Shown: piece after piece, positions 29,073-39,239 of the stretch | How the letters are laid out: each line of letters starts with the position of its first letter | Numbering within the stretch: position 1 is the stretch's first letter | From: Sphingobium sp. KCTC 72723 | Lineage (GTDB): Bacteria; Pseudomonadota; Alphaproteobacteria; Sphingomonadales; Sphingomonadaceae | DNA length: 64,000 nucleotides | Direction of reading: 5' to 3' | NCBI RefSeq assembly: GCF_014280435.1 | Contig: NZ_CP060388.1 | Span: forward strand, 620,001-684,000 | Made by a program: the position numbers and the translations under genes | Notes under the pieces: model-generated | What the model saw: the letters and a program-made list of their open reading frames with translations, nothing else | Databases searched by the model: none | Told to the model about the DNA's origin: nothing

Positions 29073-30157
29073 TCTATCTGGATTATCAGGCGACGACGCC
29101 GCTGGCCCCGGAGGTTTTCGAGGCGATGGTGCCGTTGTTGCGCGACCAGTTCGCCAACCCGCACAGCGCGCATCGGATGGGGCGAATGGCGGCGGCGCAG
29201 GTCGAGGTGGCGCGGGACGAGATCGGCAAGCTGCTGCCCGCTGGGGGGCGGACAGTCTTTACGTCCGGGGCGACCGAGGCGCTGAACATCGCGATTCAGG
29301 GGGTGCCGCCGGGGGACATCGTGACGATCGCGACCGAACATGCCGCCGTGCTGGATACGGTCGAGGCATTGCGGCGGGCAGGGCGGGGCGTGACGGTCCT
29401 GCCGGTCGGGGCGGATGGCATCGTGAATATGGCGGCGGCGGCGCGGGCGATCCGGCCCGGCGTCGCTCTGGTTGCGGCGATGCTGGTGAATAATGAGATT
29501 GGCGTGATCCAGCCTGTCGCGGCGCTGGCCGATATGGCGCGGCGGGCCGGGGCGCTGATGCTGTGCGACGCGGTGCAGGGTTATGGCCGGGTGGCGATCC
29601 CCAATGGCTGTGACATGGTGGCGATCAGCGCGCACAAGATCCATGGTCCCAAGGGCGTGGGCGCTTTGTGGGTGCGGAACGGGGTTAAGCCAGCGCCGCT
29701 GATCCATGGCGGGGGGCAGGAAGGCGGGCTGCGGTCGGGGACGCTCTCGCCCGCTTTGTGCGCCGGGTTCGGCGTGGCGGCGCGGCTGATGCGGGAGCGG
29801 GCGGAGGCTGATGCGGCGCATGTTGCAATGCTGGCGCGGCTGGCGCTGGCGCTGTTGCCGGAGTGGGGGCTGAACGGCAGCGCAGAGGCGCGTTATCCCG
29901 GCAATCTCAACCTGCGGCGCGAGGGATTGGATGGGGCGCGGTTGTTGTCATATTGCCGCAATATTGCTTTTTCGCTCGGTAGCGCTTGCGCAAGCGGGTC
30001 CGGGCGGCCTAGCCATGTGCTGCGCGCGATTGGCCTGACCGAGGGTCAGGCGCGCGGATCGGTTCGGATCGGCTTTGGCCGATATACGACACCGGCTGAA
30101 CTGGAGAGTGCTGCACAGGCTTTGAACGAGGCGGCAGCCGCACAAGCGGCGCCGTAA
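29069..30157 (+). CDS. Cysteine desulfurase, second copy (IscS class)
   Basis: 362 residues from ATG 29069 overlapping the first desulfurase stop. PLP lysine K190 (AISAHKIHGPKGVGAL), H91 (ATEHAAVLD) and catalytic cysteine C307 (FSLGSACASG) are present. Compared with its neighbour the linker at about 120-131 is short, which is the normal form. Two active-looking desulfurases in tandem, followed by a ferredoxin, suggest an Isc-like sulfur donor pair; no IscU, IscA or Suf gene is in the window. Confidence 0.93.
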   Translation: MIYLDYQATTPLAPEVFEAMVPLLRDQFANPHSAHRMGRMAAAQVEVARDEIGKLLPAGGRTVFTSGATEALNIAIQGVPPGDIVTIATEHAAVLDTVEALRRAGRGVTVLPVGADGIVNMAAAARAIRPGVALVAAMLVNNEIGVIQPVAALADMARRAGALMLCDAVQGYGRVAIPNGCDMVAISAHKIHGPKGVGALWVRNGVKPAPLIHGGGQEGGLRSGTLSPALCAGFGVAARLMRERAEADAAHVAMLARLALALLPEWGLNGSAEARYPGNLNLRREGLDGARLLSYCRNIAFSLGSACASGSGRPSHVLRAIGLTEGQARGSVRIGFGRYTTPAELESAAQALNEAAAAQAAP

Positions 30158-30175
30158 AAGGGAGCGTCGCATATC

Positions 30176-30511
30176 ATGACCAGGGTCACCTTCATCAGCG
30201 CCGACGGGCAGCGACGGCAGGAAGTTGACGCCCCGGCGGGATCGGTGCTGCTGGAGATTGCGCAGGCCGCTGGGCAGCCGCTGGAAGGGACGTGCGAGGG
30301 GCAGATGGCCTGTTCGACATGCCATGTCATCATAGAATCCGCCGATTTCCCGCAGTTGAAGCGGGCGAGCGAGGATGAGGAGGATATGCTGGATCTGGCC
30401 GCTTCGGCGACGCGGACCAGCCGCCTGTCATGCCAGATATTGCTGGACGGGACGATGGAACGGCTGACCGTTCGCATCCCGGCCGAAGCTTATAATATGC
30501 AGGGGATGTGA
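30176..30511 (+). CDS. fdx: 2Fe-2S ferredoxin (Isc type)
   Basis: 111 residues. Cluster cysteines C40, C46, C49 and C86 in the adrenodoxin-type pattern (GTCEGQMACSTCHV and SRLSCQILL). An acidic helix (SEDEEDMLDLA) would bind partners. It supplies electrons for Fe-S assembly and other reactions. It starts 18 bp after the desulfurase stop and 7 bp before the beta-lactamase gene, so all are likely on one transcript. The symbol is by family and context. Confidence 0.92.
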   Translation: MTRVTFISADGQRRQEVDAPAGSVLLEIAQAAGQPLEGTCEGQMACSTCHVIIESADFPQLKRASEDEEDMLDLAASATRTSRLSCQILLDGTMERLTVRIPAEAYNMQGM

Positions 30512-30518
30512 GGGGCGC

Positions 30519-31502
30519 ATGATCCGGTCGCTATCCTTTGCCGCGCTGGCCGTGATGCTGGTGCCAATGCTGATATCGGCTGGGCCTGCCACTGGGGCTG
30601 CCGACAAGAAGAAGGCCAAGGAGCCGGTGCCGACCGGGCGGCTCGATTCGCTTTTGCCGCCAGCGCCCCGCTATCTGGTGCCGCAATCGGCGCTGACAGA
30701 TGTGCGCAATCCCCGGACCATCGAGGAAGAGACGGGCGGGCGGCTGGGCATTGCGCTGGTCGACAGCAAGGGGGCGCTGCTGCTGGGGTTCAACCGGGAC
30801 GAGCGGTTTGCGCTGTGTTCGACGTTCAAGGCGCCACTGGCCGCTGCCGTGCTGATGGGCGCGGATGCAGGCAAGTTCGGGCTGGACGGGCAGATATCGT
30901 TCGGGAAGGACGACATCCTCGATCACGCCCCGGTGGTGAAGCAGAACCGCAAGCGGGGGCGCATGACCATGAGTGAGTTGGCGCAGGCGGCGGTCGAGGT
31001 GAGCGACAATAGCGCGGCCAACCTGTTGCTGCCGATGCTGGGCGGGCCGGAGGGGCTGACGGCCTTTGCCCGCGCCCATGGCGACACCGTGACGCGGCTG
31101 GACCGGAACGAGCCGACGCTCAATGAAAATGCGGAGGGCGATCCGCGCGACACGACCAGTCCGGCGGCGATCGCGGGGCTGATGGGGCGGTTGATATTCC
31201 GCGACATGCAGGCGCAGAGCGCGGACATGCTGCGCGGCTGGATGAACGCCAGTCCGACCGGCGACAAGCGGATAAAGGCGGGCCTACCCGAAGGATGGAC
31301 GTCGGGCAGCAAGACCGGGACGTGCGGCACCGCCTATAATGACGTGGCGCTGGTCAAGTCGCCGGGCGGGGATGAATATATATTGGCGGTCTATCTGGAC
31401 CGGCCCACGGTCGACGCGAAGAAGGCGGAGGCCGCGATTGCCGATGCGGCGCGGGCGGCGCTGGATTTTGTGGGGCGGGCGCAGAAAAGCGGGCTGGATT
31501 GA
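30519..31502 (+). CDS. Class A beta-lactamase with Cys69-Cys238 pair
   Basis: 327 residues. Signal peptide to about residue 27 (MIRSLSFAALAVMLVPMLIS...). Active-site motifs are complete: S101-x-x-K104 (STFK, Ambler 70-73), SDN at 162-164, E198-x-x-L-N202 (EPTLN), and KTG at 265-267. C100 next to the nucleophile and C269 after KTGT match Ambler positions 69 and 238, the disulfide found in KPC, SME and NMC-A enzymes. Spectrum cannot be predicted from this alone. It is placed, oddly, in the cysteine desulfurase-ferredoxin operon. Confidence 0.93.
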   Translation: MIRSLSFAALAVMLVPMLISAGPATGAADKKKAKEPVPTGRLDSLLPPAPRYLVPQSALTDVRNPRTIEEETGGRLGIALVDSKGALLLGFNRDERFALCSTFKAPLAAAVLMGADAGKFGLDGQISFGKDDILDHAPVVKQNRKRGRMTMSELAQAAVEVSDNSAANLLLPMLGGPEGLTAFARAHGDTVTRLDRNEPTLNENAEGDPRDTTSPAAIAGLMGRLIFRDMQAQSADMLRGWMNASPTGDKRIKAGLPEGWTSGSKTGTCGTAYNDVALVKSPGGDEYILAVYLDRPTVDAKKAEAAIADAARAALDFVGRAQKSGLD

Positions 31503-31551
31503 CGCCATTAAGTAGACAGCGAGATGGACATAGAGTGCGCGAAAATGCGAT

Positions 31552-31567
31552 TGTAACAGGTGTTACA
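31552..31567. promoter_or_regulatory. Perfect 16-bp palindrome in an AT-rich stretch
   Basis: TGTAACAGGTGTTACA: TGTAAC and GTTACA around AGGT. It lies in a low-GC run (31535-31625), about 190 bp upstream of the SRP RNA and 350 bp upstream of dnaX. The rest of the 31503-31753 gap holds no gene. A regulator-binding site is inferred from symmetry alone. Confidence 0.4.
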
Positions 31568-31753
31568 GTTTTCATAATTTTCGTGTAAATATGTTTATAT
31601 TTCAAATGGTTATGAAATAAACCTGCCGCGAGTTTCGTGGACGGCGATGACGCGGATTTTGCCGCTTTTGCGCGTGGATGCGCCATCGCCGCCATTGCCA
31701 GCAGGCGCGAAACCGCCCCTTGCCATCCCCCGCCTTCTTCGCCATATGCCGCG

Positions 31754-31846
31754 CCGGGAGTCGGGCGGACGCAGTCGTCGCCAACCTGGTCAGGTCCTGA
31801 CGGAAGCAGCCACAGTGATTTTGCTGCGGGTCGTTCCGGCTCCTAC
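31754..31846 (+). ncRNA. ffs: Signal recognition particle RNA, small bacterial type
   Basis: It contains the conserved tip: CCAACCTGGTCAGGTCC followed by GGAAGCAGCCACAG. The outer ends GGGAGTCGG and CCGGCTCCT pair to close a single long hairpin of about 90 nt, and a short T-run follows. It binds Ffh to target nascent membrane proteins. Location just upstream of dnaX is common in alphaproteobacteria. Exact ends are estimated from the closing stem. Confidence 0.88.
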
Positions 31847-31901
31847 TTTTCCGCTATTATCCCGCTTCGACAATGGCTGCCCAAGCGGCTAGGACACAGA
31901 T

Positions 31902-33506
<1,605 letters not shown>

Positions 33507-33507
33507 G

Positions 33508-33831
33508 ATGAAAGACCTGAATGAAATCCTGGGCATGGCGACCCGTGTTCAGGAAGAGTTGCAACGTGCGCAGGACAATCTGGACAAGCTGGAAGTCGAA
33601 GGCGCGGCGGGCGGCGGGCTGGTGCGAGTCAAGGCTTCGGCCAAGGGACGCATCATTGGCGTGTCGATCGACGAGACGCTGCTGGCGCCGTCGGAAAAGC
33701 AGATTTTGGAAGATCTGGTGACGGCCGCGTTCAACGATGCGCGCAAGAAGGCGGACGAGGTCAGCAATGCCGAAATGGGCAAGATGACCGCCGGCATGTC
33801 ACTGCCCCCCGGTTTCAAGCTGCCTTTTTGA
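33508..33831 (+). CDS. YbaB/EbfC family nucleoid-associated protein
   Basis: 107 residues from ATG 33508, with GGAG 9 bases upstream inside dnaX. Start MKDLNEILGMATRVQEELQ, conserved VKASAKGRIIGVSIDETLL, helix DLVTAAFNDARKKADEVS and Pro-rich end LPPGFKLPF. A DNA-binding dimer by family. The dnaX-ybaB pair (usually followed by recR) is a classic order; recR is absent here and a repeat follows instead. Confidence 0.95.
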   Translation: MKDLNEILGMATRVQEELQRAQDNLDKLEVEGAAGGGLVRVKASAKGRIIGVSIDETLLAPSEKQILEDLVTAAFNDARKKADEVSNAEMGKMTAGMSLPPGFKLPF

Positions 33832-33916
33832 GGGTGATTTTGGCGATTGCAGACCTGTAACTAAATCCTCTCATTCAAGGCAGGGGAATCGCATATGACT
33901 TTTCGCCATCCCACAG

Positions 33917-34005
33917 CGTCATCCTGAATTTATTTCAGGATCCATCGTGCCCAAAAGCCACCGTTGGTTACGAAAAATGGATGCTGAAACGAGTTCAGCA
34001 TGACG
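33917..34005. repeat. Paired-hairpin palindromic element, copy B2
   Basis: CGTCA ... TGACG ends. Left stem ATCCTGAA/TTTCAGGAT, right stem ATGCTGAAAC/GAGTTCAGCAT, with TCCAT and ATGGA facing each other. It lies in the 429-bp gap between ybaB and lon, which shows no other gene. Confidence 0.85.
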
Positions 34006-34201
34006 ATCGAGGGAGACGGCATTGTCATATGCGATAGCCCCGCCTGCACGAGGAGAATGGGTGTTGCTCGCCGGGTCTGCAAAATAGACGATCGCCGCTT
34101 TGGTGGGGTGGAGGGCCGTTCTTAGCCCACCAAAAACCAATAAGCCCTTGTTCATCGTTGCGGCATTATGACACCGACCGATTGATTGATGCGACGGGTA
34201 T

Positions 34202-34210
34202 CCCCATAAT
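34202..34210 (+). promoter_or_regulatory. Possible heat-shock (sigma-32) -10 element of lon
   Basis: CCCCATAAT lies 50 bp upstream of the lon ATG and resembles the sigma-32 -10 consensus; the -35 half is poor (ATTG instead of CTTG). lon is a heat-shock gene in most proteobacteria, which is the main support. Confidence 0.25.
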
Positions 34211-34260
34211 GGCGGTGAACCGTATGGCAGGGCCGCTCACTACATGGCCCCGGAGACTGA

Positions 34261-36657
34261 ATGACTGTGCAATACCCCCTGCTGCCGCTGCGTGACATTG
34301 TCGTTTTTCCGCAGATGATCGTCCCCCTCTTTGTGGGTCGCGACAAGAGCGTCGCCGCGCTGGAAGCGGCGATGGAAAATGACAAGGAAATCTTCCTGGT
34401 GTCGCAACTCGACCCGGCGGAGGATGATCCGGGTCGCGACGCGCTGTATGACACGGGCGTCGTGGCAGTGGTGCTGCAATTGCTCAAGCTGCCCGACGGC
34501 ACGGTGCGCGTGCTGGTGGAAGGCAAGCATCGTGCGCAGTTGCAGACGATGTCGGAGAATGACACCTATCTGGTCGCCGATGTCGAGCCGGTCGAGGATA
34601 TTGCCGCCGAAGGGCCGGAAGCGTCCGCGCTGATGCGCTCAGTGGCCGAGCAGTTTGAAAATTACGCCAAGCTCAACAAGAAGCTGCCCGCCGAAACGCC
34701 GGTGCAGTTGCGCGAGATCGAGGATGCCGGGCGGCTGGCCGATGCGGTGTCGGCCAATATCAACGTCAAGGTTTCCGACAAGCAATCGCTGCTGGTCGAG
34801 GCCGATCCGGTCAAGCGGCTGGAAATGGTGTTCGCCTTCATGGAAGGCGAACTGGGTGTGTTGCAGGTCGAGAAGAAGATCCGTGGTCGCGTGAAGCGGC
34901 AGATGGAAAAAACCCAGCGCGAATATTATCTCAACGAGCAGTTGAAGGCGATCCAGCGCGAGCTGGGCAATGGCGAGGGCGAGGAAGGCGACGAGCTGGC
35001 CGAGCTGGCCGAGAAGATCGCCAAGACCAAGCTGAGCAAGGAAGCCCGCGCGAAGGCGACGGCGGAGTTGAAGAAGCTGAAAGCCATGCAGCCGATGTCG
35101 GCCGAGGCGACGGTGGTGCGCAACTATCTGGACGTGCTGCTGGGATTGCCATGGGGCAAGAAGGGCAAGGTCAAGACCGACCTGAAAAAAGCGCAGGACA
35201 TTCTGGACGAGGATCATTTCGCGCTGGAGAAGGTCAAGGACCGGATCATCGAATATCTGGCGGTGCAGGCGCGCACCAACAAGTTGAAGGGGCCGATCCT
35301 GTGCCTCGTCGGCCCGCCGGGCGTGGGCAAGACGTCGCTGGGTCGTTCCATCGCCAAGGCGACGGGGCGCGAATTCGTGCGCCAGTCGCTGGGCGGGGTG
35401 CGGGACGAGGCGGAAATTCGCGGACATCGGCGCACTTATATCGGGTCGCTGCCGGGCAAGGTCGTGTCGAATTTGAAGAAGGCGGGGACGATGAACCCGC
35501 TGTTCCTGCTGGACGAGATCGACAAGCTGGGCCAGGATTTCCGGGGTGATCCCGCGTCCGCGCTGCTCGAAGTGCTGGACCCCGAACAGAATAGCAAGTT
35601 TCAGGACCATTATCTGGAAATCGACGTCGACCTTTCAGACGTGATGTTTGTGACGACGGCTAACTCGTTGAATTTGCCGCAACCTTTGCTCGACCGGATG
35701 GAGATTATCCGGCTGGAAGGCTATACCGAGGATGAGAAGGTCGAGATTGCGCAGCGGCATCTGGTCGCCAAGCAGGTCGACGCGCATGGCCTGAAAGAAG
35801 GCGAGTTTGTGGTGACGGAAGAGGCCGTGCGCGACCTCATTCGTTATTACACGCGCGAAGCCGGTGTCCGCACGCTGGAGCGTGAGATTGCGCGGCTGGC
35901 GCGCAAGGCGCTGCGCAAGATATTGGAAGGCGTCTATGCCACGGTCGTCATCACGCCTGACAATCTGGCCGATTATGCGGGCGTGCGGAAATTCCGCCAT
36001 GGCGTGGGCGAGGACGAGCATCAGATCGGCGCGGTGACGGGGCTGGCATGGACCGAAGTGGGCGGCGAATTGCTGACCATCGAGGCGGTGACGGTGCCGG
36101 GCAAGGGCATGATCAAGACGACCGGCAAGCTGGGCGACGTGATGACCGAGTCGATTCAGGCGGCTTTCTCTTATGTGAAGGCGCGCTCGCCCGGCTATGG
36201 CATCAAGCCGAGCATCTTCAACCGCAAGGACATCCATATCCATTTGCCCGAAGGGGCGGTGCCGAAAGATGGCCCGTCGGCGGGCATCGGCATGGTGACG
36301 TGCATCGTGTCCACGCTGACCGGGATTCCGGTGCATAAGGATGTGGCGATGACCGGCGAAGTCACGCTGCGCGGGCGGGTGCTGCCGATCGGCGGCCTTA
36401 AGGAAAAGCTGCTCGCGGCGTTGCGCGGCGGCATCAAGACGGTGTTGATCCCGCAGGAAAACGAGAAAGACCTAGCGGAAATTCCGGCCAATATTCGCGA
36501 GGGGCTGGAAATCATTCCGGTCGCCCATGTCGACGAAGTGCTGGCGCGGGCTTTGGTGTCCTTGCCCGAAGCGATTGCGTGGACCGAGGAAGACGATCTG
36601 GCCGCGCAGCCGGGCCAGGGTGCGGGCCGGGACGGGGATGCTGCGCTGCGGCATTGA
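34261..36657 (+). CDS. lon: ATP-dependent protease Lon
   Basis: 798 residues, full length. Substrate-binding LON domain ([20 protein letters not shown]), coiled helical region, AAA+ domain with Walker A GPPGVGKT (351-358) and [11 protein letters not shown], and a C-terminal protease domain with S673 (PKDGPSAG) and K716 (GGLKEKLL), 43 residues apart as in other Lon enzymes. It degrades misfolded and regulatory proteins, including many antitoxins, so the vapBC pair at 248-954 could be a substrate (inference). Confidence 0.98.
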   Translation: MTVQYPLLPLRDIVVFPQMIVPLFVGRDKSVAALEAAMENDKEIFLVSQLDPAEDDPGRDALYDTGVVAVVLQLLKLPDGTVRVLVEGKHRAQLQTMSENDTYLVADVEPVEDIAAEGPEASALMRSVAEQFENYAKLNKKLPAETPVQLREIEDAGRLADAVSANINVKVSDKQSLLVEADPVKRLEMVFAFMEGELGVLQVEKKIRGRVKRQMEKTQREYYLNEQLKAIQRELGNGEGEEGDELAELAEKIAKTKLSKEARAKATAELKKLKAMQPMSAEATVVRNYLDVLLGLPWGKKGKVKTDLKKAQDILDEDHFALEKVKDRIIEYLAVQARTNKLKGPILCLVGPPGVGKTSLGRSIAKATGREFVRQSLGGVRDEAEIRGHRRTYIGSLPGKVVSNLKKAGTMNPLFLLDEIDKLGQDFRGDPASALLEVLDPEQNSKFQDHYLEIDVDLSDVMFVTTANSLNLPQPLLDRMEIIRLEGYTEDEKVEIAQRHLVAKQVDAHGLKEGEFVVTEEAVRDLIRYYTREAGVRTLEREIARLARKALRKILEGVYATVVITPDNLADYAGVRKFRHGVGEDEHQIGAVTGLAWTEVGGELLTIEAVTVPGKGMIKTTGKLGDVMTESIQAAFSYVKARSPGYGIKPSIFNRKDIHIHLPEGAVPKDGPSAGIGMVTCIVSTLTGIPVHKDVAMTGEVTLRGRVLPIGGLKEKLLAALRGGIKTVLIPQENEKDLAEIPANIREGLEIIPVAHVDEVLARALVSLPEAIAWTEEDDLAAQPGQGAGRDGDAALRH

Positions 36658-36754
36658 TGCAGGTTGAAAAGCGACGGAGAATCGCGGGTTTTGCGGGATT
36701 TTGGCCCTTGGGGCGCAAATTCTTGATGGGACCGGGGTCTTCGTCGCTTTCCCT

Positions 36755-36784
36755 TTGACAGGCGCGAAAAGCTGCGCCTTATTG
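36755..36784 (+). promoter_or_regulatory. Possible sigma-70 promoter of the HU gene
   Basis: TTGACA at 36755-36760 and TTATTG at 36779-36784 with an 18-bp spacer, about 56 bp upstream of the HU start. The -10 is weak. Confidence 0.35.
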
Positions 36785-36840
36785 CGCCGCCTACGCCGCG
36801 ATTCCTAAACAACCAAACAGCATCAGGGGGTTCCCAAGGC

Positions 36841-37113
36841 ATGAACAAGCAGGATCTAATCAGCACTGTCGCGGACAGCAGCGGCCTTACCAAAAGCGAC
36901 GCGACCAAGGCAGTCGAAAGCGTGTTCGACGCGATCACCGGCGCGCTCAAGAAGGGCGACGAAGTGCGCCTGGTCGGTTTTGGCACTTTTTCCGTTTCGC
37001 AGCGCAAGGCTTCGACTGGCCGCAACCCGCGCACGGGCGAAACCATGACGATCAAGGCATCGTCGCAGCCCAAGTTCAAGGCCGGCAAGGGTCTGAAGGA
37101 TTCGGTCAACTGA
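36841..37113 (+). CDS. hup: DNA-binding protein HU
   Basis: 90 residues: MNKQDLISTVADSSGLTKSD, the strand EVRLVGFGTFSVSQR and the DNA-binding arm KASTGRNPRTGETMTIKASS. It packs and bends DNA as a dimer. The lon-hup order is conserved in many bacteria. A gap of 183 bp with its own promoter candidate separates it from lon. Confidence 0.97.
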   Translation: MNKQDLISTVADSSGLTKSDATKAVESVFDAITGALKKGDEVRLVGFGTFSVSQRKASTGRNPRTGETMTIKASSQPKFKAGKGLKDSVN

Positions 37114-37119
37114 CGCTCT

Positions 37120-37145
37120 GGGCGCTGGCCCGATGGCTGGCGCCC
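37120..37145 (+). terminator. Hairpin after the HU gene, possible terminator
   Basis: GGGCGCTGGCC pairs with GGCTGGCGCCC around CGAT, six bases past the stop. No T-run follows, so it may be a weak terminator or an mRNA-stabilising hairpin. The rest of the 37146-37538 gap contains only the repeat at 37353. Confidence 0.4.
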
Positions 37146-37352
37146 GCGTCGGACGACCTTTGGCTTCGCGGCCGGAAAGTTTCAGGAGAGTGGTGCGCCA
37201 TAGGGGATGACCCCAGGCGCACATGTATGTCGGGGCAAAGGGGTGAAGGCGATTGCGCTTTCGCCCCTTTTCTTTGTTTGGGCACGGGGACGGATTAGCG
37301 ATCCTTCACCGCAAGGAGGGCTATCGCGTATGAAACGCGCCTCATTTTACTT

Positions 37353-37442
37353 CGTCATGCTGAACTCGTTTCAGCATCCATCATACCCCAAAAGCGGCTG
37401 CTCGTGACGAGAAATGGATCCTGAAACAAGTTCAGGATGACG
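37353..37442. repeat. Paired-hairpin palindromic element, copy B3 (inverted)
   Basis: Same plan as B2 in the opposite orientation: here the ATGCTGAA stem is on the left and the ATCCTGAA stem on the right. It ends TGACG at 37442, about 100 bp before the rlpA-like gene. Confidence 0.85.
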
Positions 37443-37538
37443 ATGATGAGGACGATGGTTTCGTGTGTAATAGCCCTGCCGTTGGAAAAGGCGATTGTGA
37501 ACTCGACGGCACTTCGGCATGGCGTTAGGACCGGTGGC

Positions 37539-38096
37539 ATGAGGATGCGATCCCTTGCTGGCGCGCTGTGCTGCGCGCTGTTGTCGGCCTGTGCCGGGGG
37601 CGATTATCGGGCGGTGCGCGATGTGCCGGTGAAGATCGGGCCGCCTTATATGGTGCGCGGGACGACCTATGTGCCGGCGGCCGATCCGGGTTACGACATG
37701 CTGGGCTATGCCAGTTGGTATGGGTCGGAATCGGGCAATCGCACCGCCAATGGCGAACGGTTTCGGGTGAAGGGGATCAGCGGCGCGCATGTCAGCCTGC
37801 CGCTGCCCAGCTATGTCGAGGTGACGGCGCTGGACACGGGACGGACGATCTTCGTGCGGGTCAATGATCGCGGGCCGTTTTCGGGCAGGGGCCGGGTGAT
37901 CGACCTGTCGCGCGGGGCCGCCGAGCAGTTGGGGATGCGTAGCCAAGGCCATGTCGCGGTGCGGGTGCGGCTGGTCGATCCGCCGGAAAAGGACAAGGCG
38001 AAACTGCGCAAGGGCAAGGCCGCGCCGGAGCGGGCGCGGGTGCCGGAACGCACGCTGGCCAAACTGCGGGGCCAGATGCGGGCGGCGGGACTGTAA
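37539..38096 (+). CDS. RlpA-like lipoprotein (septal lytic transglycosylase family)
   Basis: 185 residues from ATG 37539, with AGGA upstream. Lipoprotein signal: RSLAGALCCALLSACAGG with LSAC lipobox. DPBB domain: YASWYGSESGNRTANGERF and VRVNDRGPFSGRGRVIDLSR; the catalytic-type aspartate and glutamate are in these segments. There is no SPOR domain; the C-terminus is a Lys/Arg/Pro-rich tail. It should act on peptidoglycan glycan strands from the outer membrane; loss of SPOR makes septal targeting doubtful. Confidence 0.88.
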   Translation: MRMRSLAGALCCALLSACAGGDYRAVRDVPVKIGPPYMVRGTTYVPAADPGYDMLGYASWYGSESGNRTANGERFRVKGISGAHVSLPLPSYVEVTALDTGRTIFVRVNDRGPFSGRGRVIDLSRGAAEQLGMRSQGHVAVRVRLVDPPEKDKAKLRKGKAAPERARVPERTLAKLRGQMRAAGL

Positions 38097-38180
38097 AGAT
38101 GGCTTGCGCGCAATTGCCCGCTTGACGCCCGGTTATCCGCCGCATATGTGCGCACTTCTCGCGGGGCCAAGCGCCCCCGT

Positions 38181-38258
38181 GGCGGTCGTAGCTCAGTTGG
38201 TTAGAGCGCCGGTTTGTGGTACCGGAGGTCGCGGGTTCGGATCCCGTCGATCGCCCCA
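38181..38258 (+). tRNA. tRNA-His (anticodon GTG)
   Basis: 78 nt including the extra 5' G(-1) opposite C73 and an encoded CCA. Acceptor GCGGTCG pairs with CGATCGC (one G-U); D-arm TAGCTCAGTTGGTTAGAGC; anticodon loop TTTGTGG; T-arm CGGGTTCGGATCCCG. G-1:C73 is the identity element for histidyl-tRNA synthetase. Confidence 0.97.
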
Positions 38259-38344
38259 TTTTTTCTGGTTGATGCCGGAAAATCCCCTTCTTTCCCACGC
38301 GGAAGGGACTTCGCAGCACGGTGATTGCGCTCTATAGCGCGGCC

Positions 38345-38722
38345 ATGACCGATGCACGCGACCGGGGGCTGACCCTCAATCCCAAATATGACGACCATGG
38401 CCTGATTACGGCGGTGGTGACCGATGTGGCGAGCGGCGACGTGTTGATGGTGGCGCATATGAACCGCGAGGCGCTGGACCTGACGGTGCAGACGGGGCTG
38501 GCGCATTTCTGGTCGCGCAGCCGCAAGGCGTTGTGGAAGAAGGGCGAGACGTCCGGCCATATGCTGGAAGTGCGCGACATCCGCATCGATTGCGATCAGG
38601 ACGCGGTGTGGGTGAAGGCGGTGCCAGCGGGGCCGACTTGCCATACCGGGGCGCGATCCTGCTTTTTTCGCCGGGTGGGCGCGGACGGGCTGAGCGCCGT
38701 TGAGCCGGATGCGGCAGCTTAG
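38345..38722 (+). CDS. hisI: Phosphoribosyl-AMP cyclohydrolase
   Basis: 125 residues from ATG 38345 (a GTG at 38321 is in frame but adds non-family residues). Full family signature: [51 protein letters not shown] and the zinc cysteines in [12 protein letters not shown]. Third step of histidine biosynthesis. It is not fused to HisE. It lies 87 bp after tRNA-His, and its end overlaps the next gene. Confidence 0.96.
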   Translation: MTDARDRGLTLNPKYDDHGLITAVVTDVASGDVLMVAHMNREALDLTVQTGLAHFWSRSRKALWKKGETSGHMLEVRDIRIDCDQDAVWVKAVPAGPTCHTGARSCFFRRVGADGLSAVEPDAAA

Positions 38723-39239
38723 GCTGCTCCCCCTGTTGATGCTGGCGGGATGCCAGCAGGGTCCGGCGGCGAGCGGGGCGGGCAGCGATGCGTCGGGTGC
38801 GCCGCTGTCGGGACTTGAGCGGGCGGCGATCGAGAGCGGGGTGATTGCGGATGCGACCAAGCTGTCGCCGGTCGGCCTGTTCCAGCGCAGCCATGAGGCC
38901 GGGCGTGACGCGCTGTGCGTCATGCCGGGCAAGGCGGGGGCGTTCCGCTTTGGGCTGGAGGCCAATTTCGGCGAGGAACTGCGCTGCCGGGGCAAGGGCA
39001 GCGCGAAGCGGGCCGGGGACAAGCTGATCCTGAATTTCGGCGGCGGCGACCGCTGCATCGTGGTGGCGCAATATGATGGCGATCAGGTGGCGTTGCCCGG
39101 CGTGGTCGACATGGCGTGCGCGGACCTGTGCGACGGGCGGGCGACGCTGGAGGGGGTGAGCTTTCCCCGGATCGCGGGCGATGCGGCTAGTGCGCTGCGC
39201 GTGCGCGACAGTGGCGGTGATCCGCTGTGTAATCAGTAG
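38709..39239 (+). CDS. Putative lipoprotein, unknown function
   Basis: 176 residues from ATG 38709, overlapping the hisI end by 14 bp (a TTG at 38700 is possible). Signal peptide [14 protein letters not shown] with LAGC lipobox gives a lipid-anchored protein. The mature part has five further cysteines (CVMPG, RCRGK, RCIVV, ACADLC...) and a repetitive beta pattern ([20 protein letters not shown]). No known domain recognised. Its stop overlaps the convergent YitT-like gene by 7 bp. Confidence 0.75.
   Translation: MRQLRLLPLLMLAGCQQGPAASGAGSDASGAPLSGLERAAIESGVIADATKLSPVGLFQRSHEAGRDALCVMPGKAGAFRFGLEANFGEELRCRGKGSAKRAGDKLILNFGGGDRCIVVAQYDGDQVALPGVVDMACADLCDGRATLEGVSFPRIAGDAASALRVRDSGGDPLCNQ

Noticed and set aside
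31640..31900. Plus-strand frames across the SRP RNA region
   Set aside because: The conserved SRP RNA tip and closing stem explain the sequence; these frames have no ribosome-binding site and cross the RNA gene.
37120..37145. Repeats as a CRISPR array
   Set aside because: No regularly spaced identical direct repeats with unique spacers occur anywhere in the window; all repeats are palindromic and dispersed.
38181..38722. tRNA-His directly before hisI as a regulatory link
   Set aside because: Tempting, but no leader peptide, antiterminator or T-box-like structure lies between them. Treated as chance.
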